Positions 1-10,977 of a DNA stretch of 64,000 nucleotides are shown piece by piece. Within the stretch, counting starts at the first letter, position 1. The number at the start of each line of letters is the position of its first letter. Position numbers and translations under genes: made by a program. Under the pieces are notes generated by a model that was not told where the DNA came from, did no database searches, and saw nothing but the letters and a program-made list of their open reading frames with translations. Origin of the DNA: Heloderma charlesbogerti (taxonomy: Eukaryota; Chordata; Lepidosauria; Squamata; Helodermatidae); assembly GCA_026122225.1 (NCBI GenBank), contig JANEZZ010002682.1, positions 496,001-560,000 on the forward strand. Reading direction: 5' to 3'.

Positions 1-180
1 GGGTATAGGATTGCAGCCTAAACATCCATTCTCTGGTTGTAGAACAGCCAGTGCTATCTAAGCAGTAGGCAGTACCAATTCAAGTTCTTTCTTTGGTGCA
101 GAATCCTAGGTCACCCAACTCCATTCTGGAAAACCCCAGCTAGAGGGCATTTTCCTCCCTGTGCAGATGCAAATGCCTCA

Positions 181-423
<243 letters not shown>

Positions 424-449
424 TTACAAAAATAGCACAGTTTGAAGCA

Positions 450-690
450 GTAAGATCATCAGTAGAGGCGGGCTGGATCAGACCCAAGGTCTATCTAGTC
501 CAGCATTCTGTTCACACAGTGGCCAACCAGCAGCCTCTGAGAAGCACAGGCAGGACATGAGTGGTCATGTCCCCCCGGTCATGCCCCACAGCAGTTGTCC
601 TTGTCCTCCTGGTCATGTCCTACAGCAAGTGGTATACAGAGGCACACTACCTCTGATACTGACTAAAGCCATCACGACTAGTGGCTATTG
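450..690 (+). repeat. Interspersed repeat (unnamed family), copy 1
   Basis: GGCTGGATCAGACCCAAGG, CTAGTCCAGCATTCTGTTCA, CACAGTGGCCAACCAGCAGC and ACTAGTGGCTATTGATAGCC. The same order of motifs recurs at 48168-48400. Likely the 3' end of an old LINE or SINE that I cannot name with certainty. Confidence 0.7.
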
Positions 691-1361
691 ATAGCCTAAG
701 ACTCTACCTGATAAAGTCTACCATCTCATGTTGCATCCTGTGCGCAGGTTGACTATGAGGCATTACGCTCTTATACCTTGGGCACAAGCCCCTCCCCTGG
801 GGACATTCTCCTGCATAAGCCCTGTTGAAAATAACGGCAGCTGCACAAGAGAACTCTTGTGCTTTTCCGCATCTGCCATTCTTTTCAATGGGGCTTGTGA
901 AGCAGAGCATCCCGCTGGACTGTGCTTCTTGTCAACCCACTTAAGTTGTCTTATGTCTATGCAGGCAGCAGGTGGTAGAATCCTAGTGGTAGTCATGAGG
1001 ATCCTTCTACTTCAGGCTGCTGCGGGGGATGCCATTTTGGAACACTCCCCCTTCCATGAGGATAACTCCCTGCAAGTAAACAACAGCAAGGAGAAATGTG
1101 ACACTCCCCCTGCCTGCAGTTTGAAGTGGTACAGCCACCCAAAGACTCTACCACTTTGTTCCCATCTTCATTCTATTGCACATAGGCAAGCTCCTAGGAT
1201 AACCCCTGTTCAAATGGATCTGCCTTTTTCAGAGCGCCCTGCATGATCCTCCACTAACAATGCAATCCCAAGTGTACCTACTCAGAATTAAGTCCTACTG
1301 AGTTATGGCCAGGAGAGTGTGCACAGGATTGCAGCTGAAGCGCTCCTTGCCCAGCCTCTCA

Positions 1362-1544
<183 letters not shown>

Positions 1545-1553
1545 CTAGAGAGA

Positions 1554-1650
1554 GTCATAGAATCATAGAATAGTAGGGTTGGAAGGGGCCTATAAGACCA
1601 TCGAGTCCAGCCCCCTGCTCAGTGCAGGAATCCAAGTCAGAGCATCCAGG
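1554..1650 (-). mobile_element. CR1 3' fragment in CCDC63 intron
   Basis: Minus-strand CR1 3' UTR (CATAGAATCATAGAATAGTA, GACCATCGAGTCCAGCCCCC). It starts ten bases beyond the CCDC63 exon edge at 1544, inside the polypyrimidine/branch region of that intron. Confidence 0.85.
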
Positions 1651-1672
1651 AGCAACATCAGGAAGGGTCCTG

Positions 1673-1932
1673 CAGGGCTGGCTCAGGCCATTTTGCTGCC
1701 TGAAGTGAAGAACAAGATGGCACCCCCTCCCATTCCATGTACAAGTCAACTGAATTGATAGATGCATCTGTCTTGGACATTGATGGTAGGACAGTGTCCT
1801 ACATGCACTTGAAGGCAATAAGCTAACTTAGGGGGCACAGAACAGCTCTTTCCTCTAACACTTGTTGCCACCTCCCAGCATCTGCTGCTGGAGGCAACTG
1901 CCTCACTCTGCCTCATGGTAGGGCCAGCTCTG
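1673..1932. mobile_element. hAT-like element family C, copy 1
   Basis: 260 bp from CAGGGCTGGCTCAGGCC to GGGCCAGCTCTG, opposite in sense to the others (CATTTTGCTGCCTG near its left end). The duplication is GGGTCCTG / GGGTCTTG (7 of 8). In a CCDC63 intron next to a CR1 fragment. Confidence 0.87.
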
Positions 1933-2857
1933 GGGTCTTGTGTTGTCCTAAAGTGGAGGCTGGAAGTCCTTTTCCTATGAAGGGTCCTTGACCCAATAGA
2001 GAAAGTCAACCAGGGGATGCTGCTGATAATAGGCAGAACCCATGATTGGGGAAGCCAAAAATGGGCAGAGATTGCAGCATGGCAGGACTGCATAGCTCTT
2101 TATATGCCATGCCATCCCTTCTTTACCCCCCCCCCCACACACAGACATTCACAGACAAGGGAAGAGGAAGCAATTTACAGAGGTGTGGTCTGGACAGCTT
2201 GAATCGGTCCACAACATCCAGAGAACCAAACAACGCTGTGGGCCACATGAAATTATGCCAAAGGCCATTTGTGCCCTGCAAGTTCCCCAACACAGTTCTA
2301 AAGGTTGCTTCTTCTTGCGCACGCACACACACACATACACACAGGAGGCTTGCCCATTGGTTATGTTTCCCTGCCTGCATGTTAACTGCAGCCGAAGAAG
2401 TTTTGGGCAGGACTGACTATGTTCCTAGCCCTCATGGCTATGAACATAGGCTTGAATGTATGTAGGCAATGCTCGCTGAAATTGCAGAAGTCAGGGAGGT
2501 GGCCAAATAAGATTTCTGCTAAGATTCAGCATCCTACATAGCTCCTTGCCCTCCCTCCACAATTAGCAGCCTGGGAACAAATTAGGCAAAATTATAAAAA
2601 CAGGATAAATTATGCAAGAGGACATGGCAGGTTGGCTGGAACCCTGAACTGCAGCACTCCATGCTGCAACATTTTATTGCAGGTCCCACTTGCTCTCTCC
2701 ATATCTCCCATCATGCCTCCCTCTCTTCCTGCTTTACCATCTCTTTCTCCTCCTCTTAAAAAAAAAAAGTTGGAAAAGATAGAAGAAACAGCACGACCCA
2801 ACTTAGGTTGGCTCCACAGCTCAGTTTCAAATCCCAGCCCACCAGCTGAAGACGAAT

Positions 2858-3009
2858 GGTTTGCTCTGATCGGCAGCAGCTCTCCAGGGTCGGGCAGAGA
2901 ATGTCTTTCCCCATCACGTGCTGCTACCTGTACTTTTTAAAAATCAAGATGCTGAGGACTGAATGTAGTCTACATGCAAAGCAAGTGCTCCAGTACTGAG
3001 CCATTGAGG
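2858..3009 (-). mobile_element. tRNA-derived SINE
   Basis: Minus-strand copy in a CCDC63 intron: body (GCAGCTCTCCAGGGTCGGGC) then the tRNA part (ACATGCAAAGCAAGTGCTCC, TACTGAGCCATTGAGG). The B box has decayed (GGACTGAATGTAG). Confidence 0.75.
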
Positions 3010-3202
3010 GGAAGTGGGTTTTAAGATGTTGATCTTTCTATTGTTTTCACAGGGGTTTGTTTTTAACATGTGTCATTGTTGCTTTCATCTGATCACCACC
3101 TCCAGGAGGAGACAAATGACTGTCAGCAATAAAGGAGGAAAGTGTGCGGCTGCAGAAGTGTGTGGCTGCGCAGGTGCGCACACGGCAACACAGGCTGCTT
3201 AC

Positions 3203-3322
3203 ATGATTGAGACGGTTATCTAGCAACTGGATCTGCTTCTGCAGCCACTTCCCATCATACTCCTGACGCATTTTGATCACAAGCACTTTTTGCTTTTTAA
3301 TCTTCTTGTCCATCTCTATTAT
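3203..3322 (-). CDS. CCDC63: CCDC63 coding exon (third visible)
   Basis: A 120-nt, phase 0-0 exon of exactly 40 codons, from IIEMDKKIKKQK to QLLDNRLNH. On the minus strand the acceptor is TTCTTATTTTAG and the donor is CAT followed by GTAAGC. The protein is lysine- and glutamine-rich with heptad spacing of hydrophobic residues (I, V, I, L positions), matching the coiled-coil rod of the dynein-arm docking family. It joins in frame to LDDK of the upstream exon (4187-4376) and to VTVYF of the downstream exon. It is the smallest of the five exons and symmetric, so skipping would keep the frame; whether that happens cannot be seen here. Confidence 0.83.
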
Positions 3323-3804
3323 CTAAAATAAGAAGACAGAGAAAGAAATCTATCAAGATCCTTGTATTCCCAGTGGGAAGGGTCGAATGGATAGTTGTAG
3401 GGAAAGTCTGACTAAACCAAATTTAGTTGATAATGTGCAATGATTGACTGATATAACACCCTCTACTTCAGGGGTATGCAACCTAATGCCCTCCAGATGT
3501 TTTGGACTACAATCCCCATAAATCCCAGTCAGCATGGCCAGATGTCAGGCATCATGGCAGGGGTGCAGAACCTGCAGCCCATTGGCCTAATCTGGCCCAT
3601 TGGGGTCCCCAATCCAGCTTGAGCTGCCTCAAATAACACTGGCTGTTATTTCTGATCTCAGTCCAAAACATTCAGAGGGGGCAAGGTTGCCTACTGCTGC
3701 CTATGTACATAGCATTTTGCCATGTGCAACAGCCTACAATTCAACAAAGGGGACAGGAAGAGGGAGGCAGTATGAACAGAGGAAGTATATTCAGTTAAAT
3801 ACTG

Positions 3805-3977
3805 GTACAGAGAAAGCTGCCTTGTACCGAGTCAGACCCTTGGTCCATCTAGCCCAGTATTAACTGGAAGCAGGTTTTCAGGCAGGATTCCTTCCTTGCC
3901 CTTGGAGATCCCAGGGATCAAAACGGCAACTCTCAGCATGCAAAGCAGGTACTCTGCCACTGAACTATGGCCCTTCC
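3805..3977 (-). mobile_element. tRNA-derived SINE
   Basis: Minus-strand copy with the tail end at left (GCTGCCTTGTACCGAGTCAG, TTGGTCCATCTAGCCCAGTA) and the tRNA head at right (GCATGCAAAGCAGGTACTCT, GCCACTGAACTATGGCCC). Lies in a CCDC63 intron. Confidence 0.82.
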
Positions 3978-4186
3978 ATTGCTTTTTAGCCCCAAGAGAG
4001 AGGTTTCATTTTTGCCTAAGGATCAAACAACTGGCAAACACTAAATACGTTTCTGTTTACAGCAAGAGCCATCTGGGAAGCCAAAGGGATGATCCACACA
4101 TTCAGGTTGCGGGGAAGAGCAACTGTGATTAGCACTCTTGCAACCTGGCTTCACACCTCCTCCAGTCACAGTCTGGCACTCCCTAC

Positions 4187-4376
4187 CTTGTCATCAAGTT
4201 CAGCAATCAAGGCTTTGGTGGCTCGGATGAGATTGTCATACTCGTCTTTGGTCTGCAAAAGGAATTTAAGCTCCATGCAGTTCCGGTCATCCATGAAAAT
4301 GTTCTGGGGTGACTTGGTGAGACTCAGGAGTAAATGAATCTCATCATGCTCTTGTTTCAAGGCGTGGATTTGTTTT
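4187..4376 (-). CDS. CCDC63: CCDC63 coding exon (second visible)
   Basis: A 190-nt exon encoding 63 codons after one base that completes a Glu codon from the exon at 5361-5527. It reads KQIHALKQEHDEIHLLLSL, then LLQTKDEYDNLIRATKA and ends LIAELDDK. Splice signals on the minus strand are CTGCCGCAG (acceptor) and AAG followed by GTAGGG (donor). The alternation of charged and leucine residues is typical of the N-terminal coiled coil of CCDC63 and ODAD1. A Cys in the middle (DRNCMEL) and an unusual SPQNIF break the regular heptads, so a short hinge is possible. Phase matches on both sides. Confidence 0.86.
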
Positions 4377-4537
4377 CTGCGGCAGAAGAGCAGAGGGGGA
4401 AAAGGGGGTCCGTTTATCTCAAGTGGCCAAAAGGTGTACCAAGCGACAGTCCACCAATCCACTTTTTAAAAGATTTAGCTGCAGTGTATGGGGGAGGGGG
4501 GAAATTAGGAAAGTGCTTCTTCACACAACGTGAAATG

Positions 4538-5029
4538 CAGTGGTGTAATGGAGCCAGGGCCCACAGAAACGCAGTGCTGACACTTTTTTAATTAACAGGG
4601 ATGCTGGCATTGATCCATTTCACATGATACACCAGGCTCACCATGAATTATTTAGCCCACGGTGAGCTCTGGCTGTGCTGGGCACCATTTTAAACATGCA
4701 ACCCAAATTGGGGGGTTGTCATGTCATGTGACCCCAGCCATCGAGGGTTATGCAAAGGTTGAACAACCATTGTATAACCCTACAAGCCAAGGGTCATGCA
4801 AGGGTTGTTTAAACCTCACATAACCCTCAATGGCTGGGTTCACACAGAGAGCTTCTGCTATTGGGTGGTATACAAATGTAATAAATAAATAAAATTAAAT
4901 GAAAACTGCTAGAACTGGTTTGTTTAAATGGATCAACACAGCTGCCTGCATTTTTGGACACTCCTTGGGGGCATGGCTATGGGGGCTGTCATGATGACCA
5001 CGTGCACTTCATTTACCATTACACCACTG
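4538..5029. mobile_element. hAT-like element family B, copy 1
   Basis: 492 bp bounded by CAGTGGTGTAATG and its perfect complement CATTACACCACTG. The target duplication is GTGAAATG / GTGAAATA (7 of 8). The ends match the copy at 23114-23519 (CTGCTAGAACTGG, CTCCTTGGGGGC). The middle is different and holds a palindromic block (about 4620-4840) plus an L2 tail (4845-4895), so it has been re-invaded. It lies in a CCDC63 intron. Confidence 0.85.
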
Positions 5030-5360
5030 GTGAAATATGCTTGCCCTGCACTAGATTTTGTGGTGACCACTGGCTCAGAGAGCTCTAAAAGGGAGTTGAA
5101 CCAATCCATGGAGGATCTTGAATCAGTGGCTATTAGGCACAAATGCTGAGCCCCCAAGTACAGGAGCAGTATAACTTGGAATAGTAGATGCCAGGGCCAA
5201 ACAATCAGAGATGGCTATGTCCTCCATCCCATCTTATGGTAATTGATAGGAGGCTGGGAAATGCAGGCAGGGGCAACATTGGACTGATCTAGCAAGGCAA
5301 TACATAGGTGGCCATCCCCCCACCCCATGTGGCAGACTCTTAGAACCCTGCCTCACTTAC

Positions 5361-5527
5361 TCCTGCTGGAACAGGTGCTGTTGAGTCTTGACCCCAAAAG
5401 ATTTGCGGTTCTCCACCATAATCCGGAACTGTTGCTGCAGTTTCCTTAACTCAGTCTCCGCCATCACCTCTTTTTCCTTTTCAGTAAAGTCAGAACTCTC
5501 ACTCCTGCAATGGGACCCTCTTCGCCG
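5361..5527 (-). CDS. CCDC63: CCDC63 N-terminal coding exon (first visible)
   Basis: The most upstream CCDC63 exon identified. It begins with a basic stretch (RRRGSHCRSESSDF), then TEKEKEVMAETELRKLQQQF, RIMVENRKSFGVKTQQ and HLFQQE. The donor on the minus strand is a near-perfect GTAAGT. The acceptor chosen, CTGCAG before CGGCGAAG, has a long pyrimidine tract made by the reverse of a (GGAA)n microsatellite at 5570-5604. An alternative acceptor 23 nt further in (exon edge 5504) is possible. With edge 5527 the exon is 167 nt and starts in phase 0. The start codon must lie in one or more further exons between here and about 10.9 kb; none could be assigned with confidence. Confidence 0.82.
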
Positions 5528-5569
5528 CTGCAGATTGGGGTTGTAGGAGGAGAAAAAAAGGAAAGAGAA

Positions 5570-5604
5570 AGGAAGGAAGGAAGGAAGGAAGGAAGGAAGG
5601 AAGG
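5570..5604. repeat. (GGAA)n microsatellite
   Basis: About eight GGAA units. On the minus strand it supplies part of the pyrimidine tract before the CCDC63 exon at 5361-5527. Confidence 0.95.
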
Positions 5605-6200
5605 GAGTCCATTTTAACTTAGATGATCTCAGCGTCAGTCCTTTGGATGTCAATCTACCTTTCACCAACAAAAGCAGTGAGGAGACAAAATGAGGGCCTG
5701 GGGAGCTTATCATTATAAGGGCATCCTAGGAGCATCCTCCTCTCATCTTCCAAAATTCTGAAACAAACAGGATTTTGTGTTCTGCTTTTTGAATACCTAG
5801 ATGTGCCTACTGATAATTTAATTCTGCTTCAGCAGGAACTGAGGCCACCATTGACCGCCATAAAGGGCCAGGGGACTCGATGCAGGGAATCTGGCAACAG
5901 GGCCTCAGCACCTTAACTCTCTACACCATGGGAGCAGCATTCAGGCGCAGGGCGGTACTGATCTGATCCTCGCTGCTCTGCAGCGCCATGTAGATAATGG
6001 CTAGAGCGGGGAACTGCAGCTCATCAACCCCAGCCAGGTCAGCTCATCTGGGGAGTCAATAGGGGCCCTGTTTGCCATATGCGCAGGCTATCTCTGGTTT
6101 GGTTCCCCAGCCTGAGCAACGCATCAGCCAGGTTAGTTCCACTACAGGCCACCTCACCTCCTTTGGTCACCCGAGCAACTGACCGCCTATCTATGGTATA
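5605..6200. other. CCDC63 upstream intron or 5' region, no feature
   Basis: No coding exon recognised. Contains a diverged repeat around 5940-6000 (GCAGCGCCATGTAGATAATG) also seen near 8690 and 10280. A first coding exon of CCDC63 may be hidden between here and 10.9 kb. Confidence 0.5.
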
Positions 6201-6224
6201 CACAGAACTTGATTCTTATAAACT

Positions 6225-6360
6225 AGGGGTGGACAACTTGTGGCCCTCCAGGTGTTTGGGACTACAACTCCCAACGGCCCTCACTGTCGGCTATGCTGAC
6301 TAGGCCTGATGGGAATTGTAGGCCCAAGAATCTGGAGGGCCACAAGTTGCACACCCCTGC
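6225..6360. repeat. Palindromic repeat family D, complete copy
   Basis: Left arm GGGGTGGACAACTTGTGGCC, CTCCAGGTGTTTGGGACTAC, then a centre, then the complement ending GGGCCACAAGTTGCACACCC. Other copies or halves: 3470-3535, 8732-8806, 13310-13405, 19752-19966, 28585-28640, 35068-35165, 36098-36215, 44735-44868. A non-autonomous DNA-transposon origin is likely. Confidence 0.8.
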
Positions 6361-6699
6361 TATAAACCTCTGGATATATGCATGTTTTAAGTTCTCTGTC
6401 TTTCTTCCTTTCTTTATTTCACTCTCTCACTCTTTCCCCTTTGTTTCGCTGCCTTATATACCAGTCTTCCCAAGGAAGGGAAGAAAACAATTACATTGAT
6501 GTAAAGAATTGAATTAAATTGTTTAATTCTTAAAACAATTTAAATAAGAGTTTTTGTATTATTTTGGTAGTTGCAGCAGCAACAGAAGAGAAAAAAAGAC
6601 ACTAGACTGGGGAGGATTAATTTCAAATAGTACGACAAAACACAACTGTCTTTGCTTGTTTGCAGAACAATGATAGGGAGGGAGATAAATGGACATCTT

Positions 6700-7285
6700 T
6701 CAGGACAGTGTTCTGAAATTCTGGGGCTATGACAGAAAAGGCCCCATCTATAGCAGCAACTAGTCTGGCCTTCTAAAGTTGGAACATGAAGCAGGGTGAT
6801 CTGAAATTTCATTGACTGATCTGAAATTTTGGGCAGGTGAATACGGGCAAAGGTGCTTGCTAAGATAACCAGGACTCATAACAGCTTTTATGCATGAAAA
6901 ACAGCACCTTGAAATGGGCCCAGAAACCAACTGGTAGCCAAAGTCATTTCAATAGAGTGTAACAGCATGACAGTGTAAAAAGAGCTAAAATGTTTTAAAT
7001 TTTCGTATGTTAAAGGTTTTATATTATGTTTTATCATGTTGTATGTTAGGGTTGTAATTTCTTTGAACTGCCCAGAGAGCTTTGGCTTTTGGACAGTATA
7101 GAAATTTTAATAATAATAATAATAATAATAATACAGCAGCTTGTGATCCGTCAGTAACCTGGCGGTGGCATTCTGAACCAGTTGATATTTCTGAACTGTC
7201 TTCAAGGGCAGCCCCACAGGGGACACTCTGCAGTAGTCTAATCCAAAAGTTACCAAGGCATGCATGACGAGAGCCATTTTTACCA
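6700..7285 (-). mobile_element. L2 LINE fragments
   Basis: At 6700-7000 a minus-strand L2-type 3' coding region is recognisable by AAGGCCCCATCTATAGCAGC and CAACTGGTAGCCAAAG. At 7015-7107 is a plus-strand L2 3' tail (GAACTGCCCAGAGAGCTTTG). At 7134-7285 is another minus-strand piece (LKTVQKYQLVQNATARLL). At least two insertions are juxtaposed around an AAT microsatellite. Confidence 0.75.
7108..7133. repeat. (AAT)n microsatellite
   Basis: Eight AAT units marking the tail of an L2 3' end. Confidence 0.95.
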
Positions 7286-7289
7286 GCGC

Positions 7290-8680
7290 CTTCATATTTT
7301 CTTTCTACTGATGGCAGAAGCTTCGGTTAAGTAAACAAGGCTAATCCTTCTCAAAGTGGAACCCAAGTCCTGAAAAGAACAGTAAATGAAAACAGTCTGT
7401 GTCAGCAAATCTCCATCCATTCACAAGTGAGAACCTCACCAGCACTTCCTCCTCTCCCCACCAGATTTTCTCATCACTCCCCACTCTGTTCGCCACAGGG
7501 CAAAATCACCCCAGATGTCTGTCCTGGCATATTGAAAAGGAGAACATTTGCATGATGTCATCACGAACCATGTTCCCCTTTTCTGATTTATAATTAGGGG
7601 GTGGAACAGATGGCTAAGCTTCAGCCCATCCATTCAGGACTTGGGTTTCCATAGAAATAATAAGGGTGTTGTGCACCCCCTCTCCTCATCATTTCTATGG
7701 AAACCCACATGCCAAATGGGCTGGATGAAACATTTTAATAGGTTCAGGCAAAAAGGAGTTACAAGGAGACTGACTAACATTTGGTTGTAGGATGGCAAAA
7801 GAAGAACTTGTGTATTCCCTGCACCCCAATCCCAGAATTTAGTCCACTTACCGCTGATCTCATCAAGTAATGCCCATGCACTTTTTCAAGTACATATTGG
7901 ATCAAAATTATAAGGGCTAGAAACTTTTGCCTTTTTACTTTAAAACACAACCAAACATTTTCAGGAAGGTGACTCCTACACCAGCGTCACAGCATATACC
8001 TAGAGTGTCTGCCACAGAGCCCTTTACGGAAGTGGAGGGCAGCTGGCTGCTGCCTTTCAGGAAAGATTGTGTGCCACTACTAGTCCTCACTGAGGAACCC
8101 CCAATAAGCTTTCAAGATATACAGACTCAATTAGCCAGAACACAAAGCTGAAAATTACCAGTTTGGTCCAAATCCCAGTGGTCCAAACAGGGTATCTTAA
8201 AATATCTGTGAATGAAACACTGGGGGGTAGGAGAGGCGTTCCTATCTCAGATCATGCACCCCTTAAGACATTTTGGTGCACAGTTCAAAAGTTGTCCTCT
8301 GAGATCCATCAGTTACATTTTGCAACAGTTTAGACTTTTAGTGAGGGCTGGATGAATGGATAAATAGAGAAATGGATGAGGAGAGACATACTAAGAAATG
8401 TTAAAATTGCTCCACCAACTCCCCCTTGCTGCCCTTATGACCAGAGCTCCCTCCCAGTACATCTGTTGGGTGTTCCCTCTCCCACCTCCATCAAACCCTG
8501 CTTCAAAACCCCACCTTGTTCATTAAGCCCCTAGCTTAACCATCCCCCAGACTTCACCCCCATTTGCAGACAAGCATGAAAAAGTTCATGAGCCTGGCTG
8601 CATTTACATACATTCAACCCTTGCCAGCTTGGTTTCATCCATCCTTCCCACTCCTTCCACCCCCTCCCTGCCATGTCAGA
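7290..8680. other. No gene recognised
   Basis: Unique-looking DNA with only short frames. I see no splice-flanked coding segment or repeat of known family. Confidence 0.5.
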
Positions 8681-8731
8681 TTGTAAGATCCTTGGGGCAG
8701 TGACCCTTCTTTTCCGTTTATGCTGTAGAAC

Positions 8732-8806
8732 AGCCTTGCCCAACCTAGTGCCCTCCAGATGTGTAGTCTAACACATCTGGAAGGCACAGGGCTGGGGAAA
8801 GCTGCC
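8732..8806. repeat. Palindromic repeat family D, minimal copy
   Basis: AGCCTTGCCCAACCTAGTGC, CTCCAGATGTGTAG then ACACATCTGGAAGGCACAGG, about 75 bp with almost no loop. It interrupts another old repeat (GATTGTAAGATCCTTGGGGC, then GTACATAGATGGTGCTAGAG). Confidence 0.75.
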
Positions 8807-8969
8807 ATAGAATGTACATAGATGGTGCTAGAGATTTTATTTTATTAAGTGGTATATAAGTATTACTAATAAAGAAATAAAATATGTTCATAGTACGAAT
8901 ACCTATAAATTTGACAGAGAAGAGCCGGGAGAAATGAGGTAGACAGAGAAATCAGACAAGCCTGTGCAG

Positions 8970-9500
8970 TGGAGGAAAGAAATATCTTCAATTATCTGAA
9001 TGAATGTCAAGAAGAAGATAGAAGAGTGTTGCTCTCGATTGCTCGAGAGGGCAGGATTTGAATGGAGGGTTGGATATTGCAGGGAGCAGATTTTGGCAAC
9101 ACATTAGGAGAAACTTCCTAACAGCGGGGGCTGTTCTGCAGTGGAACAGTCAGCCTTGGGAGGTGGTGGGTTCTCCTTTGCTGGACACATTCAAGCAGAA
9201 GCTGGACAACCGTCTGTCAGGGATGCTGTTAGCTTAATCAGTGGAGGCTGGTGGCTCCATTGTCAGTGGGGCTGTGAATCCGCTCCGGGTTTCAGTCACA
9301 ACCAGTCAGAACTGTAAAGGAGCTTCTCATCTTAGATAGCTCCTTTAGAGTTCTGACTTGTTCTCACTGAAACCCAGAGCAGATTCACCACCCCACTGAC
9401 ATCAGAGTCACAAGCCTCTACTGAGCTGTATTAAGCAGATCCTGTCTTGATCAGGGGGGTTGGGCTCAATGACCTCCCAGGACCCTTCCAACTCTATGAA
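8970..9500 (+). mobile_element. CR1 3' end interrupted by a hAT MITE
   Basis: Plus-strand CR1 (AGGAGAAACTTCCTAACAGC, CTGGACAACCGTCTGTCAGG) that breaks at 9238 and resumes after 9423 with GATCCTGTCTTGATCAGG, GGGCTCAATGACCTCCCAGG and CAACTCTATGA. The 185-bp MITE between the halves was inserted later. Confidence 0.85.
9239..9423. mobile_element. hAT MITE family A, copy 1
   Basis: 185-bp palindrome-like element beginning CAGTGGAGGCTGGTGGCTCC and ending with the diverged complement (CAAGCCTCTACTG). Internal arms TTTCAGTCACAACCAGTCAG / CTGACTTGTTCTCACTGAAA pair across a short centre. It is flanked by AGCTTAAT and AGCTGTAT (6 of 8 match) and lies inside a CR1. Confidence 0.85.
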
Positions 9501-9531
9501 AGTAGGGGCAAAATCTTTAGAAATTATTTCA

Positions 9532-9725
9532 GGGAAGGACCACAGCCCAGTGGTAGAGCATCTCCTTTGCATGCAGAAGGTTCAATCCCTGGCATTTCCA
9601 GGTAGCGCTAGGAAAGATTCCTGTTTGAAGCCCTGGAGAGAGGCTGCCACTCAGTGCAGACAGTACTGGACTACATGGACAAATAGACTGACCTGGTCAA
9701 AGGAAGATTCCTATGCTCCAAGACA
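9532..9725 (+). mobile_element. tRNA-derived SINE, nearly complete
   Basis: Starts with an A-box-like CCCAGTGGTAGAGCATC and a B-box GGTTCAATCCC, 22 bp downstream. The non-tRNA body (CCTGGAGAGAGGCTGCCACT) follows and ends at GAAGATTCCTATG. This is the reference copy for the partial ones elsewhere. Confidence 0.85.
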
Positions 9726-9844
9726 GGGCTGACTGGACCTCTCTCTCTCTCCCCAACCCCACCCTCTAGTCCTCATTCACAGCTGAAAGGCAGCAGAAGC
9801 ACCATCAGACTAGTTTTACTCAAAAGCAATCCCCTATTACACAG

Positions 9845-10141
9845 AAGTATGGCTCGATTGGAGTCCACCCAAAGAAGAGCATTCAGTGTGGTGGCTCCTT
9901 TTCTGTGGAACTCCCTGACTCTGGAGGTCATGCAAAAACCAACAATGGGTTATTATCAGCACCTCCTGAAAACGTATTTTATTTCAATAAGGCTTTCCTT
10001 GATTGAGTACTGTAGCCACGGTTTTTTATTAGTATTCTGCTGTTTAAAAACTTTTAATATGGTGTTTTATTCTTTTTATCTTTTATTGTTCACCGGAATC
10101 TGTTTTGATGTGGAGGGGTATATAAATGTTGTAAAATAAAT
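9845..10141 (+). mobile_element. L2 LINE 3' end
   Basis: Plus strand. It codes for RRAFSVVAPFLWNSLTLEV and continues through the 3' UTR to GAGGGGTATATAAATGTTG with an AAATAAATAAATAAA tail. 5' truncated and partly degraded. Confidence 0.85.
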
Positions 10142-10439
10142 AAATAAAAGTCTCACCTTTCAATAGGACTATTCCTTAGTAACGTGTGCATAAGGTTGCA
10201 GCTTGTATTTGTCGTATGGTGCCCGAGCCCGTCCCGTCCCCCTCTCTCCTCTCCTGCCTCTGTCGGAATTGATGAGATTGTCAGCTCTTTGGGGCAGAGC
10301 CCTTTGTTAGATTATTTTCGTAAGAGCCACGTCTATTGATGGCGAGCGAGAGAGCCGAGGGAAAAGGGGAGAGATGAGACGAGGAGATATGATGGACAGG
10401 AAACTTATTTGGATAAGGCGGGGGTGAGAGGGAAGAGGA

Positions 10440-10870
10440 AAGAACCATGATTTGATTGAGACTGGGCTATGTAGGGGAGAGACCTCGCCTCCCTTTCTGC
10501 CGGGCACCAACCTCAGCGCCTCCTCTCCTCAGCAGGGATCCCAGCAGCGTCTTCCGCCTGGCACGCAACTTCGCGCTCCAACAGACTTTCTTCGCGAACC
10601 GAGACGGGGCAGCAACGGCGGGGGCGGCTAATCCTCAGCCGACAGGCGCAGGATGGCTCCTTTCCTGCCCCGCGGCCTCTAGTAGCGGCTCCTGCCTGCG
10701 GCGCCTCGCTCAACAGAACGCGACCAGCGGAGAATTCCACGCACAATCCAGAATCCGTTTGTGAGTGGGCCGCTTCTGATTGGCTGGGCCTCGGGTGTTC
10801 CCCTAAGCGGAGGGATGGGGAGCCTGCCTTCCTCCAATGCGCCCTAGTTTGCTTGTCGAGACTTGGGACA
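10440..10870 (-). promoter_or_regulatory. CpG island, candidate CCDC63 promoter / first exon
   Basis: A GC- and CpG-rich block surrounded by AT-rich repeat DNA. It contains a GC box (GGGGGCGG near 10620) and an inverted CCAAT box (GATTGGCT at 10778-10785), which is in the forward sense for leftward transcription. A possible minus-strand donor (GCTGAG then GTTGGT) lies near 10512. Its position upstream of the CCDC63 exons and orientation make it the best candidate promoter for that gene. It could instead serve an unannotated transcript. The BovB at 10979 lies about 100 bp upstream of the island. Confidence 0.5.
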
Positions 10871-10977
10871 TAACCTGAACCAGGGCTCGTCACCAAAACT
10901 TGCTCGTTTTTCTCTCCCCTGGAAGTGACTGAGCACGTGCAGAGTATTCCCCCAGTGAGGAACCCCAGCCAAATACC

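Noticed and set aside
9540..9600. tRNA gene
   Set aside because: A and B boxes are present but there is no cloverleaf or acceptor stem, and a SINE body follows; it is a tRNA-derived SINE.
10153..10190. ATG followed by a GTGAG donor on the minus strand, as CCDC63 first coding exon
   Set aside because: The segment is part of the short palindromic family F and ends in the wrong phase for the next exon.
10513..10896. 127-codon minus-strand frame in the CpG island
   Set aside because: Low-complexity Arg/Pro/Ala composition expected in GC-rich DNA and no visible link to the CCDC63 reading frame; kept only as promoter/first-exon region.
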